Of a DNA stretch of 64,000 nucleotides, positions 60,581 to 64,000 are shown piece after piece. The notes beneath the pieces are model-generated. The model did no database searches and was not told where the DNA came from. It was given only the letters and a program-made list of their open reading frames with translations. Location of the stretch: contig JAZQRF010000217.1 of NCBI GenBank assembly GCA_045629485.1, forward strand, positions 4,668 through 68,667. Direction: 5' to 3'. Both the position numbers and the translations under genes were made by a program. Numbering within the stretch: the stretch's first letter is position 1; each line of letters begins with the position of its first letter. This DNA is from Pseudopedobacter sp045629485 (lineage in GTDB: Bacteria > Bacteroidota > Bacteroidia > Sphingobacteriales > Sphingobacteriaceae).

Positions 60581-61960
60581 TTACTGAGATTTTGTTTCTT
60601 TCCACTGCTTGCTGAAAGATTTATCCTCAACCTCGGGTAAAACTCTGTTTTTTCCCCACAATTTTTTAAAGAAATTCTTGAGAATAAAATTCTTGAATTT
60701 CCCTCCCGCCATATCCATTTTATTGCGCTTGAGCATGGTCTTTTTCCAGAAAAACCAGCCCCACTTTTCAGGAGCGGTATTTAAATTTTTCTTAACAGCA
60801 TCACGTCTGTTAAGCAATAACATTTTATGGATATCAATCTTAACGGGGCATACTTCTGAGCATTTTCCGCATAAGCTGGAAGCATAGCTTAAATGTTTAA
60901 AATCTTCCATGCCCTTTAAATGAGGCGTAATAATAGAACCAATTGGGCCACTATAAGTGGTGTCATAAGTATGCCCTCCTATATTTTTATAAATAGGGCA
61001 ACCGTTTAAGCAGGCACCACATCTTATGCAATATAAGCCCTGTCTCTGATCTTTTTGGGCTAACAGGTTTGTACGGCCATTATCCAATAAAATTACATAC
61101 ATCTCTTCCGGGCCATCGGTTTCTTCTGCCTTTTTGGGTCCGCTAAGGATGGTGTTATAAACTGTTAAATTTTGGCCGGTGCCATGGGTAGAAAGCATTG
61201 GCCAAAAGAGATCCAGATCCATCATAGATGGTATCATTTTTTCGATGCCTACAATTGCAATATGAATTTTTGGAAACGTTGTGGTTAGCCTCGCATTGCC
61301 TTCGTTTTCTGTAAGTGCAATACTGCCGGTATCGGCAATTAAGAAGTTTGCACCAGTAATGCCCACATCAGCACTCAGGTATTTATCTCTTAAAAGCTCT
61401 CTTGCTTTTAAAGTTAATTGCTGAGGAGTAGCATCTATAGGTGTTCCGAATCGGTTATGAAAAAGTTCTGCAATGTTATCTTTATTAAGGTGCATTGCAG
61501 GCGTAACAATATGATATGGTTTTTGACCAAGCAATTGTACAATATATTCACCCAGATCAGATTCTAATGATTGTATACCATTTTCTTCAAGAAACTCATT
61601 TAAATGAATTTCTTCTGTAACCATTGATTTGGATTTGATGACAGTTTTCGCATTCGCCTTTTTCATGATCTGCAGAATCTCCCTGTTAGCTTCGTCTGCA
61701 TCATTTGCCCAGATTACTTTTCCTCCTTTTTTCTGGAAATTAGATTCAAACTCAGGTAAAAGTTTATCTAAATTCTCCATCACCTTCCATTTAATTACAT
61801 GGCCTTTCTTTTTGGCATGTTCTAAATTAATTAACCTGGAGAGCCCCCTGTCTACCGCCACATCATATTTGCCGATATTATAATTAATAATATTTCTATG
61901 CTGTTTATCGAAAGCCTTTTCTTTAGAAATCTCATTAAACGTACTGGCAAATTTTGTCAT
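60581..61960 (-). CDS. lutB: LutB-type iron-sulfur protein of lactate oxidation
   Basis: A 459-residue protein of the LutB/LldF/YkgF family. The N-terminal LutB/LutC-like domain has AKTVIKSKSMVTEEIHLNEF and FLIADTGSIALTENEGNARL. Two 4Fe-4S sites follow: C311, C314, C317, C321 (CIRCGACLNGCPIY) and C364, C367, C371 (CGKCSEVCPVKIDIHK). In Bacillus, LutA-LutB-LutC together oxidise L-lactate. Here lutA and lutC are not adjacent; a lipoprotein gene follows instead. It may work with partners encoded elsewhere or in another redox complex. Confidence 0.9.
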   Translation of the reverse strand: MTKFASTFNEISKEKAFDKQHRNIINYNIGKYDVAVDRGLSRLINLEHAKKKGHVIKWKVMENLDKLLPEFESNFQKKGGKVIWANDADEANREILQIMKKANAKTVIKSKSMVTEEIHLNEFLEENGIQSLESDLGEYIVQLLGQKPYHIVTPAMHLNKDNIAELFHNRFGTPIDATPQQLTLKARELLRDKYLSADVGITGANFLIADTGSIALTENEGNARLTTTFPKIHIAIVGIEKMIPSMMDLDLFWPMLSTHGTGQNLTVYNTILSGPKKAEETDGPEEMYVILLDNGRTNLLAQKDQRQGLYCIRCGACLNGCPIYKNIGGHTYDTTYSGPIGSIITPHLKGMEDFKHLSYASSLCGKCSEVCPVKIDIHKMLLLNRRDAVKKNLNTAPEKWGWFFWKKTMLKRNKMDMAGGKFKNFILKNFFKKLWGKNRVLPEVEDKSFSKQWKETKSQ

Positions 61961-62189
61961 GTTTCAAATTTAAAAATAAAAGGTATGTTTTACTAACAGA
62001 ATATAGAATAGCTATATGAAGTTGCCCTTGTTTAACTTTTATGGCATTAAGTTGTTTTACCTAACCTTCAATTCTTAGCAACTTCTTTTAACACCCGGCT
62101 TTTGATAGTAATTTGTAACAATAAAATATCAGTCTTAATACTGAGGAGTTTTTCTTAATTTTATTAGATTCGTATTTTAAGCAACCAAT
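61961..62189. other. Divergent intergenic region between lutB and a LacI gene
   Basis: This 229 bp A+T-rich space holds the promoters of two divergent genes. A small perfect palindrome, ATATAG at 62001-62006 and CTATAT at 62012-62017 with a 5-base centre, could be a regulator site, though such A+T palindromes arise easily by chance. A TAAATTTG on the reverse strand (61965-61972) is only 4 bases from the lutB ATG and is probably not its promoter. I see no gene or RNA. Confidence 0.3.
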
Positions 62190-63197
62190 ATGTTCAAACC
62201 AACAACCATTAAAGACATAGCTAAAGCATTAAATCTGTCGACATCCACTGTTTCCAGAGCATTAAGAGGAGGTTATGAAATTAGTGAGGAAACAAAAAGG
62301 ATTGTATTAGATTATGCAGAGAAAATTAATTTTACCAGGAATCCTATTGCGTTAAGCCTTAAAGAAAGAAGAAGCTATTCTATAGGCGTTGTGGTATGTG
62401 AAGTAGCCAACCCATTCTTCTCCCAGGCCATTAACGGGATAGAATCTATAGCTTATAATAAAGGTTACCATGTTATTATTTCTCAAACTCATGATAAATA
62501 TAATAGAGAAGTAATTAATACAGAGCATTTGGCCAACAGGTCGGTAGATGGGTTACTGATTTCTATGAGTGCAGAAACTAAAGATTATGCCCACATAGAA
62601 AAATTGCATAAACAAGGTTTACCCATTGTTTTCTTCGACCGGATTTTAAAAAATATTGATACTTATAAAGTTATCAGCAATAATTTCCAGGGCGCTTATA
62701 ATGCTACGGAGTTTTTAGCAAAACAGGGCTGTAAAAACATTGCGCATATTGCCAATGCAAAACAGCTATCTATTACAGAAGAAAGGAAAAAGGGTTATGA
62801 AAAAGCACTTTTAGATAATGGTCTCACTGTAAATGAAAGCATGATCAAATATTGTGAACATGGTGGAGATGTTAAAGAAGAAGTAGAATTAGCCATTGAA
62901 GATCTTTTAAACAGAGAAAATAAACCTGATGGTATATTTGTTGCCAGCGATAGGTTGAGTATAGGCTGTTTAACCGCTATTAAGAAGCATAGCCAGGGTA
63001 ATAGTCCGCTAATTTCCGGGTTTAGTAATTCGGATGTGGTGAGCCTATTAAAGCCCTCAATATCCTCTGTGAAGCAGCCTGCTTTTGAAATGGGAAGAAA
63101 AGCAGCAGAATTGCTGATTGAAATTATAGAAAGCAAATATCCGATAGAAAATTTCGAGACATTTGTATTAGAAACATCTTTTAATGTTAATAATTAA
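62190..63197 (+). CDS. LacI-family transcriptional regulator
   Basis: A 335-residue regulator. The N-terminal helix-turn-helix and hinge read TIKDIAKALNLSTSTVSRAL (6-25) and EETKRIVLDYAEKINFTRNP. The periplasmic-binding-protein-like effector domain has IGVVVCEVANPFFSQAINGI, VDGLLISMSAE, GLPIVFFDRIL and PDGIFVASDRLSIG. It probably senses a sugar or sugar derivative. It is divergent from lutB and convergent with a sodium/solute symporter, either of which could be a target. Confidence 0.93.
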   Translation: MFKPTTIKDIAKALNLSTSTVSRALRGGYEISEETKRIVLDYAEKINFTRNPIALSLKERRSYSIGVVVCEVANPFFSQAINGIESIAYNKGYHVIISQTHDKYNREVINTEHLANRSVDGLLISMSAETKDYAHIEKLHKQGLPIVFFDRILKNIDTYKVISNNFQGAYNATEFLAKQGCKNIAHIANAKQLSITEERKKGYEKALLDNGLTVNESMIKYCEHGGDVKEEVELAIEDLLNRENKPDGIFVASDRLSIGCLTAIKKHSQGNSPLISGFSNSDVVSLLKPSISSVKQPAFEMGRKAAELLIEIIESKYPIENFETFVLETSFNVNN

Positions 63198-63231
63198 GGT
63201 CTTCTAAAATAGGGAGAGTTATCTTTTAATA

Positions 63232-63266
63232 AAGAAAGCCGCTTGTTGTAAACCAGCGGCTTTCTT
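63232..63266. terminator. Bidirectional terminator hairpin
   Basis: The arms AAGAAAGCCGCT (63232-63243) and AGCGGCTTTCTT (63255-63266) form a perfect 12 bp stem with an 11-base loop. T-rich sequence follows on the plus strand, and an A/T-rich flank on the other side serves the reverse strand. It lies between the convergent LacI and symporter genes and would end both transcripts. Confidence 0.75.
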
Positions 63267-63333
63267 ATTTGCACTTATTTTAATTACAAACCTAAACCTG
63301 TTTTTCTGAAAACAAGCTTAGGTAAGCGCTTTT

Positions 63334-64000
63334 CTACCAGAAAGCAGTATAAAGGGCAACTAATATTCCAATAATCAACATAGAACCAACTGCAAAACCT
63401 GGTGTGGTTTTAAACATGCTGCTGTCTATCTCTAATCCTTTAGGGTTAGCAGAGTTTCTGTTTTCTGTAATGCTAATTAGGTACATTCCAATCATACAGA
63501 AAATAAATACAAATCCCATTCTATCTAAGAAAGGTATTTCGTAAATTCCGTCTACCGGAACTGCGAATCCCATTGGATACAGGAAAGAAAGATCCATCCA
63601 TAGAGGAAGAAACTTTAGAATTACCGATAAGAAAAATCCTCCAATAGTGGCAAATAATGCAGCAGAAGAAGTACTTCTTTTCCAGAAGAAACCAAGAATA
63701 AACATGGCGAATATACCCGGAGAAACAAAACCTGTGTATTCCTGAATGTATTTAAACCCACCTTTTTCGATTCCTAAAAAGGGAGCAATCACTACAGCAA
63801 GAAGCATAACTACAATAATAGTGATCTTGCCGGTTAATACCTGGTTTTTCTCGCTCGCATCTTTGTTAAACACTTTCTTGTAAACATCAAGTGTGAAGAT
63901 GGTAGCAATACTATTCGCTTTTCCAGCAAGAGATGCCACCACTGCTGCTGTTAGTGCAGCAAATGATAATCCTTTTAATCCTGTAGGAAGCAAGTTTAAT
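63334..64000 (-). CDS. Sodium/solute symporter (SSS family), C-terminal part, cut by window edge
   Basis: The frame is open to the window end (residues L-N-L precede the TTG at 63993), so the N-terminal part of the gene is missing. About 222 C-terminal residues are visible. LPTGLKGLSFAALTAAVVAS, LAGKANSIATIFTLDVYKK and GFVSPGIFAMFILGFFWKR match the vSGLT-type core around helices 8-12 of the family. Five to six hydrophobic segments follow. The conserved S/T and N in the sodium-site segment (SIATIFT) are present. The substrate, often a sugar, cannot be told. Confidence 0.88.
   Translation of the reverse strand, partial: LNLLPTGLKGLSFAALTAAVVASLAGKANSIATIFTLDVYKKVFNKDASEKNQVLTGKITIIVVMLLAVVIAPFLGIEKGGFKYIQEYTGFVSPGIFAMFILGFFWKRSTSSAALFATIGGFFLSVILKFLPLWMDLSFLYPMGFAVPVDGIYEIPFLDRMGFVFIFCMIGMYLISITENRNSANPKGLEIDSSMFKTTPGFAVGSMLIIGILVALYTAFW

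Noticed and set aside
61965..61972. TAAATTTG as the lutB promoter
   Set aside because: Only 4 bases from the ATG, so the transcript would begin inside the gene; no other in-frame start nearby and no -33 element.
1..64000. CRISPR array, prophage, intact insertion sequence or integrase
   Set aside because: No regularly spaced repeats, phage structural genes, transposase motifs or terminal inverted repeats were seen.

Overview
The window is a 64 kb chromosomal stretch from a Bacteroidota member, most likely a Sphingobacteriaceae (Pedobacter-like) species. This is an inference from gene content: SprA of the type IX secretion system, an EpsG-type polymerase, DUF4292, lipoproteins with Bacteroidota-type lipoboxes, promoter elements of the TAnnTTTG type, very few purine-rich ribosome binding sites and several TTG starts. 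No species name can be supported from the sequence alone.

Bases 2-25323 are a surface-polysaccharide (O-antigen or capsule) locus, almost all on the + strand and tightly packed. It starts inside a CDP-glucose 4,6-dehydratase gene and continues with a reductase, a ThDP-dependent acetolactate-synthase-like enzyme and an RfbH-type CDP-4-keto-6-deoxyglucose 3-dehydrase. That set fits a CDP-linked branched 3,6-dideoxyhexose of the yersiniose type. A GtrB/GtrA/GT-C trio (5001-7875) follows, then a dTDP-3-amino-3,6-dideoxyhexose set (two FdtA-like ketoisomerases, FdtC-like acetyltransferase, FdtB-like transaminase), a Wzx flippase, an EpsG/Wzy-like polymerase and several glycosyltransferases. The last block resembles the Pseudomonas WbpV/WbpL/WbpM set (4-keto reductase, polyprenyl-P sugar-1-P transferase, UDP-GlcNAc 4,6-dehydratase), with a Wzi-like outer-membrane protein and one more glycosyltransferase. 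Between the WbpV-like and WbpL-like genes lies a more G+C-rich patch (about 18116-19350) with a reverse-strand Crp/Fnr regulator and a decayed helix-turn-helix gene, probably an insertion.

Bases 25320-36000 hold housekeeping and small-molecule genes on both strands: dxs, scpA, a Gfo/Idh/MocA oxidoreductase, glyA, an orphan receiver-domain protein, a beta-helix lipoprotein, a ComF-family phosphoribosyltransferase, rlmN, an amidohydrolase and acylphosphatase.

Bases 35976-56715 are mainly envelope biogenesis: a PST-type flippase, dut, a TPR protein, a DUF4292 lipoprotein, an EnvC-like LytM protein, two TatA paralogues (the second only 59 residues), gatA, a LysM lytic transglycosylase, maeB, ruvA, the 2345-residue SprA translocon, a one-repeat DUF1456 protein, gcvH, a VanZ-like protein and a 45-residue lipoprotein. 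Bases 56755-64000 carry feoAB with a candidate promoter and operator, a SprT-like metalloprotein, a lipoprotein plus LutB pair, a LacI regulator and the end of a sodium/solute symporter cut by the window edge.

No rRNA, tRNA, CRISPR array, intact insertion sequence or prophage was seen. Boundaries, motifs and hairpins were read by eye; family names come from recognition of motifs, not from database searches.
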